Origin: Yamagishiella unicocca
Taxonomy: Eukaryota > Chlorophyta > Chlorophyceae > Chlamydomonadales > Volvocaceae
Assembly: GCA_003116995.1 (NCBI GenBank)
Contig: BDSL01000113.1
Coordinates: 248,001 to 312,000 of the forward strand
Length of the DNA: 64,000 nucleotides
Direction of reading: 5' to 3'
This document shows, piece after piece, positions 25,334-37,200 of this stretch. The notes beneath the pieces were generated by a model. That model ran no database searches, had not been told where the DNA came from, and was given only the letters and a program-made list of their open reading frames with translations. A program made the position numbers and the translations under genes. Each line of letters begins with the position of its first letter. The stretch's first letter is position 1.

Positions 25334-28300
25334 TCATTCCTCGGCACCCGGGCGGCCCGGGAAGACCACCTCCCCCGCGGGCGAGGCGGCGAGGAAGGGG
25401 TGATCGGACGGGATGGCCCCCCACCCGCGGGGGGCCAGCCCCAGCTCGGCAAACGCACTGAGGCGGGCCCAGAAGTCGGCCGTCACCGCGGCGCACACCC
25501 GCACCACCGGCATGCGCCCCCCGGGGGCCCCAGCCTGCACCCGAAACAGGAGGCGGAGCCCCAAACCCAACGCCGCGACGGCCGCCAAGCACACCACATC
25601 CCAAACAAGCGGGTGCACCCCCACCGGGGGCCGACCCAGCCACAAATGCTGCGGGAGCAGGACAACCGCGCCCCCCATCGCCTCCACAAGCTCGTCACGC
25701 AATGACAAGGCCACCACACACTCCCAGAAGTGGTGGCGCCGGCGGCCCGTGGCCATGGACGCTCCGCACGGGCAGGGGGTCGTGGGCGACCCCCGCGCCA
25801 GGAGGGCCGCGTGCATGGGGAAGCCATGGAACCCGTTCATGGCGAGCCGCCAGAGGGGCTCCTTGTGCGTGTTGTCCCAGCGAAGACGCCAGAGGCGCAC
25901 CAGAGTGGCCTGAAATTCCCGGAGGGTGGAGGCCAGGGCTACCGGGGGAAGGGGAGCCTCCCAGGCCTCCTGAAGGAAGGCCGTATGCTTAGCCGCCAGA
26001 GCAGCGAAGGCTGGGCCGAGCTGCAGGATGGTAGCCGACTTGACGGTGAGGGAGACAAGGGGAATGGCCGCGGGGCCCACCCGCCAGCCGACACAGCGGG
26101 CCAGGCGGCCCCAGGCGTCCGCAGCGGGGGGGGCGGCAGCCGCACCCCCCGGGGCCGCCAGAACGAGGAGGGCCGCGATGGCCCAGGTGGCGGGAAGGCG
26201 GCCAACGAGGGCGTCGACGCGGGCCAGGCCCGTGGCCCCATCCCGCATGGAGGCCGGGACGGGGTGGGCGGGGGAGAGGCGGAGGACGTCGCGGAGGACG
26301 TCGAGTCGCAGGGACTCGGTACATCGTATGGCTGGGGGCCCCCCGGCAGCGGCGACAGCGAGGGCCGTCCGGACCCGGCCCAGGGCATTGTAGCACTGGA
26401 CGGCGACACCCACCGTATCAAGCCCACGCAGCTGGGCGAGGTCGGGGAAGTCGGTCTCCAGGCCCCGGCCGGTGGCATCGACCAGGAGGGGGTTGCCCCA
26501 GAGGGGCGCCGAGAAGCACCAGGGTCCCGGGGCGGCCAGTGTGGGGTCCAGGATGGTGATGGGCGGGAGATGGGCGAGCGCCGTAATCAGCTGGGCGAGG
26601 GCCGGGGAGCCCCGTGGGAGGGGCCGGCCGAGCACCAGCGGGGCGGCGGTGGTGCGGGCGTCGCCGTGGAGGGGCAGGAGGCACAGGGGGTGGGCCGCGG
26701 GGTGGCCGTGGCGCAGGAGGGCGAGGAGGAGCTGGGGCCACTGGGGGGCAGACGGCAGGAGGCCACACGCGCCGGCCAGGCCTCGCACGGCCAGGACGGC
26801 GTGGCGAGCCCGTACGTGGGCTTCGAGAGGGAGGAGGCCGAAGCCGCCAGCGGAGGGGGGCAGGGCGAGGTAGAGCAGGCCGGCTCCGGCAGGTACACGG
26901 TTGGTGCGGGCCTGATGCGCGGCGGGGGTGCAGCGGCGGTCGACGAAGGCGGCGGTGGTGGCCTGAAGGGCCGCCCGCAGGCCAGGGGGGGGAGGCCGAC
27001 GAACTCCATGTGGTAGAGGACACGGCTGAGGGCATAGCCCGAGGCGGCGAAGGCGCGGCCGAAGGCAGAGAGGGGCAGGGTGGCAGCACGCTGCAGACGG
27101 CTGTAGACCCGGTCGAGGTCCACAGGGTACGGTCCAGGGGCGCCCGCGGTGAAGGTGATGCCGAGGGTGGAGGCGGAGGGGACGACAGCGAGGCGGGGCG
27201 CCAGGCCGGCGTCGGGGGCGGCCAGGGGGGCGGCAGTGGCCACCGGGGTGGGGGGGAGGGGAGGGGCACTGGCGGCCGTGGGGCAGGCGGGGGGCGGGGC
27301 GGCGGCAGGGATGGCTCGGGGGCCACCGGGCAGGGGCAGGAGCTTCACTTTGCGGAGGTTGAGCTGCTGGCCCGACGCGGCGTGGAAGGTGTCCATGGCC
27401 GCCAGGAAGCGGGGGACATCCGCAGCATCCCGGAGGAGGGGGGTGCAGTCATCCGCGTACTGGGAGGCGGTGAGGCGGAGATCGGCGAGGGAGATGCCGA
27501 TGGCTTCGTGCTGCAGCCAGGAGAGGAGGGCCTGACCGGGAGCGAGGTAGAGGAGGGGCGCAGCCGGGCACCCCTGTCGAACGCCGGCAGTGATGGGCAC
27601 CCAACCTGACAGGTGGCCGTTGACGAGGGCGGCAGAGCGGGTGCCCTGCAGCAGGCGGCGCACCCAGGCAAGGCAGCCAGGGCCCACACCCAAGGCATCC
27701 AGGCATTCCAGGAGGAAGGCGCGGTCCACCGTGTCATAGGCCTTCTGGAAGTCCAGGAACACCACCGCACAGGAGCGAGACTCCGCGCGGAGGAGGGCGG
27801 GGAGGAGTTGGAGGAGCAGGACGGAGTCCGAGATGCGCCGGTGCTGCAGGAAGGCCGTCTGCACTGGGTCGATCGTATCCCCGAGGACGGGGAGAAGGCG
27901 GCGGGCCAGGACCCGGGCCAGGGTCCGGTAGTCGGTGTCCAAGAGGGTGATGGGGCGGTAGTTGGCGGGGAGGGTGGGGTCCTGGTCCTTGAAGAAGGAG
28001 GTGATGACCCCGTCCAGGAAGCCGGCGGGTGCACGGTCGGTGGCGGCAAAGGCAGTGAAGACGGCGGCGAGGACGGGGGCAAGGGTCGGGGCGTAGTGTT
28101 GGTAGATCTCGGTGGGGAGGCTGTCTGCACCCGGGGACCGGCCGGGGGGGGCGGTGTGGATCGCAGCCAGCACCTCCGCCGGGGTAACGACGGGGGCGCC
28201 CAGGGCGTCCACTGCGGCGGGTGGGCAGCGGCGTCCCAGCGCACGGAGGGCCTGCAGGACCCGTTGGCGGGCCCGCGGGTCGCCCGCAGGGGCCGTGCAG

Positions 28301-28644
28301 ATGCGCTGCCAGAAGGCCGCAACGATGGAGGGGAGCTCCTGTGGGTCGGCGCTGACGGAGCCGTCCGGGCGCTGGAGGGCGGGGATGGTGCGACAGGCCG
28401 CGGGCGGGCGGAGGTGGCGGGTGATGGTGGGGGAGGGCCGTTCACCGGTGCGAAGCCACGTGTGGCGGGTCCGGCGGGCGACACCAGCGGTGGCACGTTG
28501 GGCGGCGGCCGCTTCGGCGGAGCGGGCCACGACTGCGGCGGGGAGGGCCGCCGGCTGTCCCGCCTCAACCGCGGCCAGGGCAGCCTCAGCAGCCGCCCCG
28601 GCGGCCGCTTCAACCCCAGACCATTGTAGCGAGATTTTCCCCAT
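25334..28644 (-). pseudogene. LINE ORF2: reverse transcriptase and C-terminal zinc-knuckle region, one frameshift
   Basis: The frame opening with ATG at 28644-28642 carries all the core reverse transcriptase motifs: ANYRPITLLDTDYR, the motif A aspartate in FLDFQKAYDTVDR, GVRQGCPAAPLLYL, and the motif C aspartates in SQYADDC. It continues through ALSRVLYHMEFVGLPP. At the G8 run 26985-26992 (C8 on the coding strand) the frame is lost. The next frame, open from there to the stop at 25334, carries the rest of the protein, including WDNTHKEPLWRLAMNG and the metal-binding pattern CPCG...HHFWEC near 25750. Neither segment has an internal stop near the junction, so a single-base loss in the homopolymer explains the break. 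The ATG at 28644 is not the native start, because the endonuclease and upstream linker are missing. The product would not be expected to mobilise itself. Confidence 0.88.
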
Positions 28645-28974
28645 CCGAGACCGTATGAAACTACCGCCGATGCCGATTTTAGCGTGTGTACACGAGTCGG
28701 ACGAGCAGCACAGACGGAACGCAGAGCCAAATGACCGATTACAGGACGGACACTTCTAAATGGCAAAATTACAAGCGAGCGTCGGGAGGCATCGCGGAGG
28801 ATGCTCGACATGCCATTCCCTGCTGAAAAAAGCCGAGATCGTATGTCGTGAGGGCCGAGACCGTGCTACTTGAGCACCGAGCCCGTACATTCTACCGCCG
28901 ATGCCGAAATGTAGTGGCCGGAGAAACGGGTGAGACGGGCCGCATTTCCGCTCGGCCGGGAGCAGAATAAAAGT
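28645..28974. other. Unassigned segment between LINE and tandem repeats
   Basis: The segment holds two related short blocks: CTACCGCCGATGCCG appears near 28662 and again near 28898, each preceded at some distance by CGAGACCGT. No gene is recognised and no LINE endonuclease motif is visible on either strand. It may be the tail of the right-hand element. Confidence 0.5.
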
Positions 28975-29729
28975 CCCCAGTACACGAAATTTACAGCGGG
29001 GGCTGGAAAGCTGTGCGCAAAAAGATCGCAAATGGACCGGGAAATAGCAGCCGCGAACGGACAGGATTGCCACCTGGCAGATGCTTATCAAGGGATCCCT
29101 CTAACGGGCGTTTTTTAGAGCAGGTGGGCCACACGAGCGCAACTCACACTTCCCTACAACGTAAGAGGAATAGCAGCATGTGCATGGTACCAAATTGGGT
29201 TCGCTGTAAAAGTATGGTAGCAGACGGGGGGCCATGCGAGACAGCGCCAGCTGAGAAAACCGCGCGAATGCGCTACACGATACAGGCTGGGGACCTAAGA
29301 TACCTCACGACGCAACAAATGAAGTGTTTAGGTGACCTCAAGCCCGGTTTACCCAGGACAAGAAGGGGCGGGGGCCATGTCCTGGACTTAAGAGAGGCAA
29401 GCCGGGCCTAACCCAAGCAGGGGGACCACAGCAAGACCAGCACACCTGAGCAGACACCCCCGAAGGCACAGGGACCTCGCTCGCCGCGGCCAAGACAGCT
29501 CGCCCCCGACAAGATAGACCGGCAGAAGAACCGAACATTGCACGAGCAAGGGGGCAATTCCGGAAGTGGTGCAGGCGAGGGGACACCGGGCCGGCGCTGG
29601 CGGCCCAAGGAAGCTCCCCCCAACCATAGGCGACGAATTGCGTAGTATAATGCTGGCGTTACTACTATGCTGGCATTTCCGGTGGCGCTGCATGCTACTG
29701 CTCTGGAAAGGTCAAGCCAGCACTAGGGG
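28975..29729. repeat. 755-bp direct repeat, first copy
   Basis: Starts CCCCAGTACACGAAATTTACAG and is followed directly by a second, highly similar copy at 29730. Overlapping small frames exist (for example 29013-29411 plus, 29388-29693 minus) but none resembles a known family, and I do not call a gene. On the minus strand each copy has TGTAA about 17-20 nt from its junction end, recalling the LINE's 3' end. Confidence 0.95.
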
Positions 29730-30494
29730 CCCCAGTACACGAAATTTACAGCGGGGGCTGGGAAGCTGCGCGCAAAAAGATCGCAAATGGACCGGGAAAT
29801 AGCAGTCGCGAACGGACAGGATTGCCACCTGGCAGATGCTTATCAAGGGATCCCTCTAACGGGCGTTTTTTAGAGCAGGTGGGCCACACGAGCGCAACTC
29901 ACACTGCCCTACAACGCAAGAGGAATAGCACCATGTCCATGGTACCAAATTGGGTTCGCTGTAAAAGTATGGTAGCAGACGGGGGGCCATGCGAGACAGC
30001 GCCAGCTGAGAAAACCGCGCGAATGCGCTACACGATACAGGCTGGGGACCTAAGATACCTTACGACACAACAAATGAAGTGTTTAGGTGACCTCAAACCC
30101 GGTTTACCCAGGACAAGAAGGGGCGGGTGCCATGTCCTGGACTTTAGAGACGCAAGCCGGGCCTAACCCAAGCAGGGGGACCACAGCAAGACCAGCACAC
30201 CTGAGCAGACACCCCGAAACGCACCGAAGGCACAGGGACCTCGCTCGCCGCGGCCAAGACACCTCGCCCCCGACAAGATAGACCGGCAGAAAAACCGAAC
30301 ATTGCACGAGCAAGGGGGCAATTCCAGAAGTGGTGCAGGCGAGGGGACACCGGGCCGGCGCCGGCAGCCCAAGAAAGCTCCCCCCACCCATAGGCGACGA
30401 ATTGCGTAGTATAATGCTGGCGTTACTACTATGTTGGCATTTCCGGTGGCGCTGCATGCTACTGGCTCTGGAAAGGTCAAGCCAGCACTAACGG
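29730..30494. repeat. 755-765 bp direct repeat, second copy
   Basis: Begins with the same CCCCAGTACACGAAATTTACAG as the first copy and ends where CCCCAG appears a third time (30495-30500), after which similarity stops. It differs from the first copy by scattered substitutions and a small insertion near 30216-30226. Confidence 0.95.
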
Positions 30495-30710
30495 CCCCAG
30501 GACCAGATGGAGCCTACCGGTATGCAGAACAGCGCGCGGGTTCCCCACGCACAAGAATCACAACCCAGCAACCCAGCAGGTACGCCAAGGCCAGTCGTCA
30601 AGTCCCGGACAGCGCGCGAACCCATCCTCCACACGCCCTTCCATCCACGCATACTAAACCGAAAATAAATACACGATCATCTGCTTCACGAAGAAGACGG
30701 TTCCCGTCTT
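30495..30710. other. Right-hand tail of the composite insertion
   Basis: No gene is recognised. It contains TACCGGTATGCA (about 30518-30529), the exact reverse complement of TGCATACCGGTA at the right target junction (30711-30722). It ends with the perfect hairpin AAGACGG-TTC-CCGTCTT directly at the junction. Confidence 0.6.
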
Positions 30711-32655
30711 TGCATACCGGTATCCAGCTGTTATATGTCGCTGCCTGCATCTTGGAGCAAGATTTGGGAAGGACAGCACCACTAAATGGTATGCTGGAGG
30801 CTACAGCAATAAGTTGCCGGTCTGCTGCCGATGGACGGTAGGATGGCGGGAAAGGCAACCGAGTACCAGCAAATTGAGCAAGAGCCTGGCTCTCAGCGCG
30901 ATGTTGATGCCAACCAACGCCAGCGATGAGGTTCTGCTGGTCCCAAAGGTAATCAAGGCCCCACTCGTGGTTGCTGACGTCTGCGTTCGGTCAAACGGTG
31001 CTTCCACGAGCGGACTACAATAGGATGTGGGGGGATGTCGAGAGGAAATCCGTGGTCCGGCGTGCAAAGAGGGGAGGGTGGGGGCTGATGTGAGGAAGCA
31101 GGGACAAGCTTAGCATGGGGAGACCGGCTAAGGGAACAGGGTGCCTAGGCGGCACTCAAAGATATGGGTAGGAGGACGGGCCGCTGCCGAGAAGAGCACT
31201 TGCTACGCTGGACGTCATCATGATTCCACACGGGATTGCACGTTGTGCTCCGGGCGTGTGTTTCAAGCTTGGAAACCTCGTTGACGGTGGCCACCGCCCA
31301 CTAACTCCGCGCTGCAAACGACGTGCTGTCTCTCCCTTTCCCCAGGCGCCTTGCACGTAAACCGAAGCTAGGACTTCAGCAAGCTGCACGCCAGCTGCCT
31401 GTTTCCCGAGGTGCGAATGAACCTGTATGAATGAACCCACAGGGCAGGCTATGTGGTGTGCCCGGCGCTTGGCGGGGTTGCGGGGCAGGAGTGCTGTGTG
31501 GGGCTGGTCCCGCCCCGGCAGGACGGCGGCGGGGTATGAGTTGACAAGGGGGGGGGAGGTAGGGTTGGCTCCAGGGAGCGGGTGCTGGCCCCGCATTCGC
31601 ATTCGCTTGCGAAGTACACAGACCGGGTATTGTTGCGGCTGGACTGAAGGGTCGGGGGGCCCTCCGGGGACTCCATGGGGCGCGGTGCACCAAAGACACC
31701 CACATCGCACGACCGCAACGCCCCCCATTGCGCCAGCCGAACGCGCTGCATCGCTGCACGGTGCAAGCGCGCTGCGTGTCTCCGTGCCCTGCACCCTTTG
31801 CTCCCCGGATCCCACTCATCCCCTACCCCTGCACTCAGGCAGCCGCGCAGCGCAGGAGCAGCCGCAGCGCCGCGGCCGCACCGGCTCGGACCTGGCGGTG
31901 CTGGACGAGGCGCATTGCGTTGTTCCCACGTTGAGGAGTCTGGTAGTCATGGCAGTCGCTCCCGCGACCTCACGCCCACCCGCCAGATCACCTCCCTGGG
32001 CATCGGCCACACCACGGAGCCGCTGACCAGGTACATCGCGGACGCCGCGGCGGAGGCGGCGGCCGGACTGGCCACACGTGAGTGAGGGCTACAGCGGGTG
32101 GGGTGGGGGCCGGGGGCGCTTGCTTGCATGTGCCAATTGTGAGACCCGTGCTCCACCTGGCGAAGGCTCCTCCCAGCCGTCCAGACCACCCTTCGTGACT
32201 GCCTTCTCCTGAGAAGCCTTCGAGTTCTGCTGCCGGCTGCCCTACTTGAGCTGCCCTTCTTTGCGCCGGTGCCCACTCCTGCCGTCGCTACAGGTACGAC
32301 AAGGAGCAGGGCCAGGGGGCGCTGCGTGAGGCGGTGCCGGCCACTTGTACACGGGCCTGCCCGAGCCGGGATCGCCCTCCCTGGAGCCGGCACGCGAACC
32401 TCCAGGACCAGGCCTCTGCCGGCGAAGTCGCCGGCAGCGAGAGGTGCCGGCAGGAGGACATCCCCGGGCAAGGGTGCGCGCTGGTGCTGGTGCTGGGTGA
32501 GGGCGGCGACCAGGAGCGGCCTCCGAGAGCTGGAAGGGCGGTGAGGGCAGGGCGGGAAGGGTGAGGACGGGGCGGTCAGCAGGGGTTAGGGCCGCTGGCG
32601 CTGTGCTGGCGGTGCGCGCCGTGGGACATTGGGGGGAAGACGCATTCGAGTGCAG

Positions 32656-34296
32656 CTTGCCTACTGGCTGCTCGAGGAGCACCCGCAACGCGGCGATGGC
32701 GGTGCGGCAGCGCTTGATGTGGGGCTCAGCGCGTGGTCTGCGGCGTTTGGCAAGACGGACAGGACCTAGAAGTTTCGTGAGTGTGGCAGGAATCCCCTAA
32801 AGCTTGTAGGGGTCGCTCCGGGGGTCCCAGCAGAAAAGAGTTGCCCCTGCGCAACGCGGCCGGATGGGGCCCGCCGGGCCCGGGTCCGGAGGGCGCAGGC
32901 CTGGCTTCGGGGGCTTATTTGGCCGTGTGGTGTGTTGGTGGCACCGCGCAGCTACCCACAGGACAACACTACAAATGACAGCGCCCCACCTCACCCTGTC
33001 CTCCGCTCGCCCAACCTCACCCTGTCCTCCACTCGCCCAACCTCACCCGCACCTCCCATCGTGCGCCGGACGCAGGCGACCGGAAGCAGCGGCTCGGCTC
33101 GCTGCCGCCGCTGGTCCAACCAGCCAGGCCTTCCTGCAGGAGCGCAGGCGGGTGGCGGGCAGCAGCCATTGTGTGTCACCATCGCCATCAGCACCGCTGT
33201 CACCACCACCACCACTACCCGGTGGTTGCCGCGTCGGCTTCGATGCTGGTGGTGGGTCCCGTGGAGGCAGCTGTGGTTGCGGAAGTGGTCTACGTGCAGG
33301 TGCAGGGAGGCAGTGGAGACGGCGGCGGACCCGAGGAGGCGACGACGCCGCGGCCGCGACTGATGCGTCCAGGCCGCACCACCCATAGTGTGATCCGCAA
33401 GGTCATCCGTCGTTGCATGTTATGTCGGTTATGGGCCATGCATTTTACGGACGGCGACGGCGGGCGGGCGCTGCCGGAGCCTTTTGTACCTAGGTCGAGG
33501 GTGGGCGGCCGGGCGGGTGCCGCCGCTTAGTCATATGGTGGGTTCGGTTCGGGAGGGGGGCGTCAGCCAGGGGGTTGCTGCTGTGCGTGGGGGACCAGGG
33601 GGTTGCTGCTGTGCGTGGGGGACCAGGGGGTTGCTGCTGTGCGGGGGGACCAGGGGGGTGCTGCTGTGCGTAGGGGACCAGGGGGGTGCTGCTGTGCGTG
33701 GGGGACCAGGGGGGCGCAGGGCCGAGCAGGGAGGTCGCAGAGGGACATGGAGAGCTACCGAAACCATTGACGTCCGAACCAGGCCCAACGATATTAAAAG
33801 AAGAGCGCTAAGGGTTCCACGTACTGGGGGGTATCGCATAAGGAGGTTGGCGGTCTGAAGCGACTGAAGGGTGCGGGTGGGATAGACGGGATGCTGGTTA
33901 GGGTTTTAGGGTTCGGTGTTGCTGTCCGAAGGAAACCTCTGGGGGAGCGCATCCGGTGGTTTCTACCTGCAACCGCCCACGTCTCATCTCGTCATGGTAA
34001 TCCCTCAACGCAACATTCCTTCTCTCTTCTCAGGACAACGGTCAGCCGTACAGTGCCGCTGCTGGCAACAGCGACCTGGCCATGCTGCGCTGCTTGCGGC
34101 GGCTGGGCCTCTCCTGGCAGTCCTTGACGGACTGGGCCTGGAGCTTCCTGTGCTGCGCTGGCTGGTAGAAGCGGGCTGCCCGGTGGATTGGGATGTGGCA
34201 GTGCAGGCGGCGGGCCGGCGGCCGGGGGTGGATCGGAACGAGGCGCTGGCGTGGCTGGCAGCCGAACGGCAGCAGCGATTAGGTTCATCGCAGTAG
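32656..34296 (+). pseudogene. Ankyrin-repeat-type gene remnant, unit copy 3
   Basis: The 5' patch is 32656-32769 and the 3' patch 34034-34296, again with the frame change between LRRLGLSW and LPVLRWLVEAGCP. The interval is longer than in copies 1 and 2 because the minisatellite between the patches has an extra repeat. Confidence 0.55.
33567..33715. repeat. 28-31 bp G-rich minisatellite, copy 3 (5 repeats)
   Basis: One repeat longer than in copies 1 and 2: the GCGTGGGGGACC variant is duplicated at the left end, before the GCGGGGGGACC variant. Confidence 0.95.
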
Positions 34297-37200
34297 CAGA
34301 TGTCGCGACAGTCATGGTGGCAGATCCTGGGGTCAGTACAAGCGAGCTGGTGACCCGGTGAGCTGCTGCGGCTGCGTGGCGCCAGCAGGGCTGCAAGGGA
34401 GGTCCGGGGCTGCTGTCTGGCACGACGCGACGTGGGCCCCGCCTGGGAAGGAGGGGCGGTCAGGGAGAGTGGAGCCGTTGACGCCAGTGACCGGAGGGGT
34501 CGGTCGAGGCGAGTGGGGGTTGGCCGGTGGTGGGGAGGGGTGCCGTCGGGGTGATGGGTGGTGTTCGCAGGTGGCGGTGGATGTCGACCAGGGGGGTATC
34601 ACGCCGCCTAAGCTCGGTAACTCCTCTACACGTGCCTGTCAGCCCTGGCAATTACCCCCACTGCTGGATAACGGGGAGGTAGCCAAATGTAAATGAGCGC
34701 CGCCACGCCGTTCATAAGATGAATGTTTCTTTGCGTCATACAGCATCGCACTGAGCGCTGCCACTAATCGCCCACCCGTGGGTCGCTGGCGTAATTGACC
34801 ATAAGCGTTTGTCCCTTTACTGGGAAGCCTCGCTTAGATCGTAATTTTCCCGTGGGTCGCTGTCGTCCAGATCATGCAAGAATGCACCCCTTACATGATG
34901 ACGCATCATGGAAGCGTAAGGCTGCGAAGAACTAGCAGGTGATGGTGATCATCATCTGAGGTTATGCCCTGATGAATAGCAAAACTGTTGGTTGACGGTT
35001 GGGTCCGACTAACCCACGCCATCCCACGCTGCTCACCGCCTGGGATGCACTGCGGCCCCGCTGGCGCAAGATTTAGGCGTGGAGATAACAATTGCGTGTC
35101 GCAATTCATCCATGACCATGCACTGGGCGGAAGAGTAGCCACTATCGATTGGACCTGCATTGCAGCAATAACCAAACCCAAACCCCTATGAGCACCCACC
35201 ATTACGCAACATAGTGACATTTCCTGGCTACTTGGCAAATGCGACATTGGGCTGCATACCTGGCAGGCGCGTACCTCCGCAGAAAGCCACAGGGCTGGAG
35301 AGGGATATCAATTTGCCCGCCGGCACTCCAGCTCGCCAGCAAGTAATGCATGTAGCAGTATGGGACAGGCGGCACTCGTCCCATACCGCATATCTTCCAG
35401 CGGTGCCGGCGGGTCACTCGGTCCTCCCCACACCACAAGCGTAATGCGTGAGCCCGCTGCGTTCAGTGATGAGGCCCCGGTAATGTCACGCAGGGCCTCC
35501 CCACGTGGCCGGGCTAGAAAACTGCAACTCGACAGTCGGACCTCGCGCTCTGCTGCGCCGTGACTGGGACCATGGTAGGCTGGCAACACAGCGACCTGCA
35601 GGGGCAAAGAATCATACAGTGAAACGCTTGCACGGTGCAGAGACAGCCTGAAAGCCCGGGCATGTGAGTGAAGCTAACCTGACCAAAGCTAATGGCCACT
35701 CCCGTTCGTAAGAGCGCGTGCGGAGATTGAACAGCGGCTGCAGTGACGTCCGTTGTCATACGGCCGTCCAAGCAGCGCCTCAGCCGCGGTGCCGCTGCGC
35801 CGCCGCCGCGCGCTAATCGACGTACGTTGTCCTACGGCAGGCAGGTGGCAGCGGGCAAGGGGCGAAAACACGACTTGGAACCCGTAGTACGCAAAGTGCA
35901 TGAAGCCAGTTGTTGTCATGGTCGTCGGTTGTGACTTTGGGAATGGCGCCGGCCCGTTACCACAGCGTCATTCTGGGTATTCTATAACGGGATTTACCTG
36001 CGGTTCCAGCGAACGGGAGCTGTACAGTCAGAACATTTCCCAAGGCACGAAGCATGGCTGGATGGCATAATGAGAAGCCTCAAAGAAGGCCCCCAATAGT
36101 TCTGCAATGCACTTTTACCCAGATATCGAATCCTGGGATGGTTGCGCTGTTGATTGCGGCAAACGAGTGCAGAACACGCCTTCAATGGACGTTCGCCAGG
36201 GCACGTCGGATACAGCTGCAACTATGAGGATTGCAGCTGCAAGTACATGTGCTTTAGGAGCAGCCACAAAGATGTTCTTGCAACATTGTGCTGAAATGCA
36301 TACCCCAATCTTGAGATACCGGTGGTTGTCCTTCGAACGAATGTAGCCAGAACGGAGCTTACATCCACCGCTCTGAAGCAAGGTAACGTGGATGACTCAG
36401 TTGAAAGGAATTCCTGGCATCATTGGATGTGCAATAGGCCAGATGGATGGCTAAAGGCGGACATGCACCGTTTCGCCTTCGTAAGGGTCGACTCCAAATT
36501 GGTTGCTGGCTATCATTACTGTTAATGCACAGGAAGCATGTGGTTCACAATCCAGTATGGACGCGGCAGAATGCAACAGCTACAAGGGAGCTGGAGCTGG
36601 GCAGTCCGCCCGCAGTACGATAACTGTCACTACTGCTTGCACTGCACTGGAAGGTCACTCGCCTGGACCTGGTCGTCATGAGCGCACCAGGGTATGAAAA
36701 GCTTCTAAGCACTATATGAATTTGTGACCGAACAACGAGAGAAGCTATCGCCAGGTGGAGGCTTTCCGCGCGACTAATTCTCACGAATGAAAGTATTGAC
36801 GGCCAATTTGCTGCATAGCAGCCAATTATCAATTCCCCAGCACAAGGTGGATTATGGCACGAGTGCCAGGTAGTGCATCTGTACCGGTAGCGCAAGGAAA
36901 GGTTCGGCTGCGCTCCTGCGCTTGCATGTGCTGAACATGGATAACGCATTAAGCACATTAAAGTGCAAATCTTTGTTTGGTTCACACCTGTTTATTCGTC
37001 GGTTAGGGCCCTTTGAGGTGACCGTTCCTGACAGCCACCCGGTTACTGTTTAAATCTTGCGCGACAGATCGATACATTTCGAGTGCTCTCTCAGCACCTA
37101 ATTAACGGGTATCATCAGGATTGAGCAGCTTTATTTGGGTGGAGGCTTGCCGGTAGAGCGGCGAAGTCAATCTTCAATCCGTTCCCTACGTCCTCAAGTT

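Larger units (their letters stand above)
24962..28644 (-). mobile_element. 5'-truncated L1-type LINE, antisense to array coordinates
   Basis: The element reads right to left. It keeps the linker before the reverse transcriptase, the reverse transcriptase, a C-terminal Cys/His zinc-knuckle-like region and a 3' region of about 370 bp (24962-25333). No endonuclease domain is present, so the element is 5'-truncated at about 28610-28644, the usual outcome of target-primed reverse transcription. It is far more GC-rich than the array around it. The 3' terminus is supported by a TGTAA signal 16 nt inside it. No poly(A) or simple-repeat tail is seen at 24962. Confidence 0.9.
24962..30709. mobile_element. 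Composite insertion in unit copy 3 (LINE plus tandem-repeat segment)
   Basis: Uninterrupted units read ACTTATTGCATACC at this place. Here ACTTATT (ending 24961) is followed by foreign sequence, and GCATACC resumes at 30712. Only a TT could be a target duplication, so the insertion shows no clear 7-20 bp target-site duplication. The left 3.7 kb is an antisense LINE. The right 2.1 kb holds a tandem pair of 755-765 bp repeats and ends in the hairpin AAGACGG-TTC-CCGTCTT (30694-30710). Confidence 0.9.
20207..36132. repeat. 10.1-kb tandem unit, copy 3, split by a 5.75-kb insertion
   Basis: Unit sequence runs to 24961, is interrupted, and resumes at about 30711, where GCATACCGGTATCCAGC continues exactly as in the uninterrupted copies. 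Without the insert the unit would be about 10.18 kb. About 12 bp are missing near 21069 (TTTAT joined directly to GGCCC). Its minisatellite has five repeats where the other copies have four. In the body of the unit it groups with copy 4 (for example TGTGCTGAACATGG near 21003). Confidence 0.96.

Noticed and set aside
25334..28644. Reverse transcriptase as a retron or diversity-generating element
   Set aside because: The motif set, the Cys/His C-terminal region and the 3' end after TGTAA are those of an algal L1-type LINE, and no template/variable repeat pair or structured RNA is present.
25730..28759. Long plus-strand frames opposite the LINE (for example 25730-27016 and 27613-28629)
   Set aside because: They are antisense shadows of the GC-rich reverse transcriptase ORF, dominated by Gly, Arg and Glu, with no family similarity.
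24974..28775. ATTACAAG at both ends of the LINE region (about 24977 and 28768) as a target-site duplication
   Set aside because: The left copy lies inside the LINE 3' end and overlaps its TGTAA signal, so it cannot be flanking target sequence.
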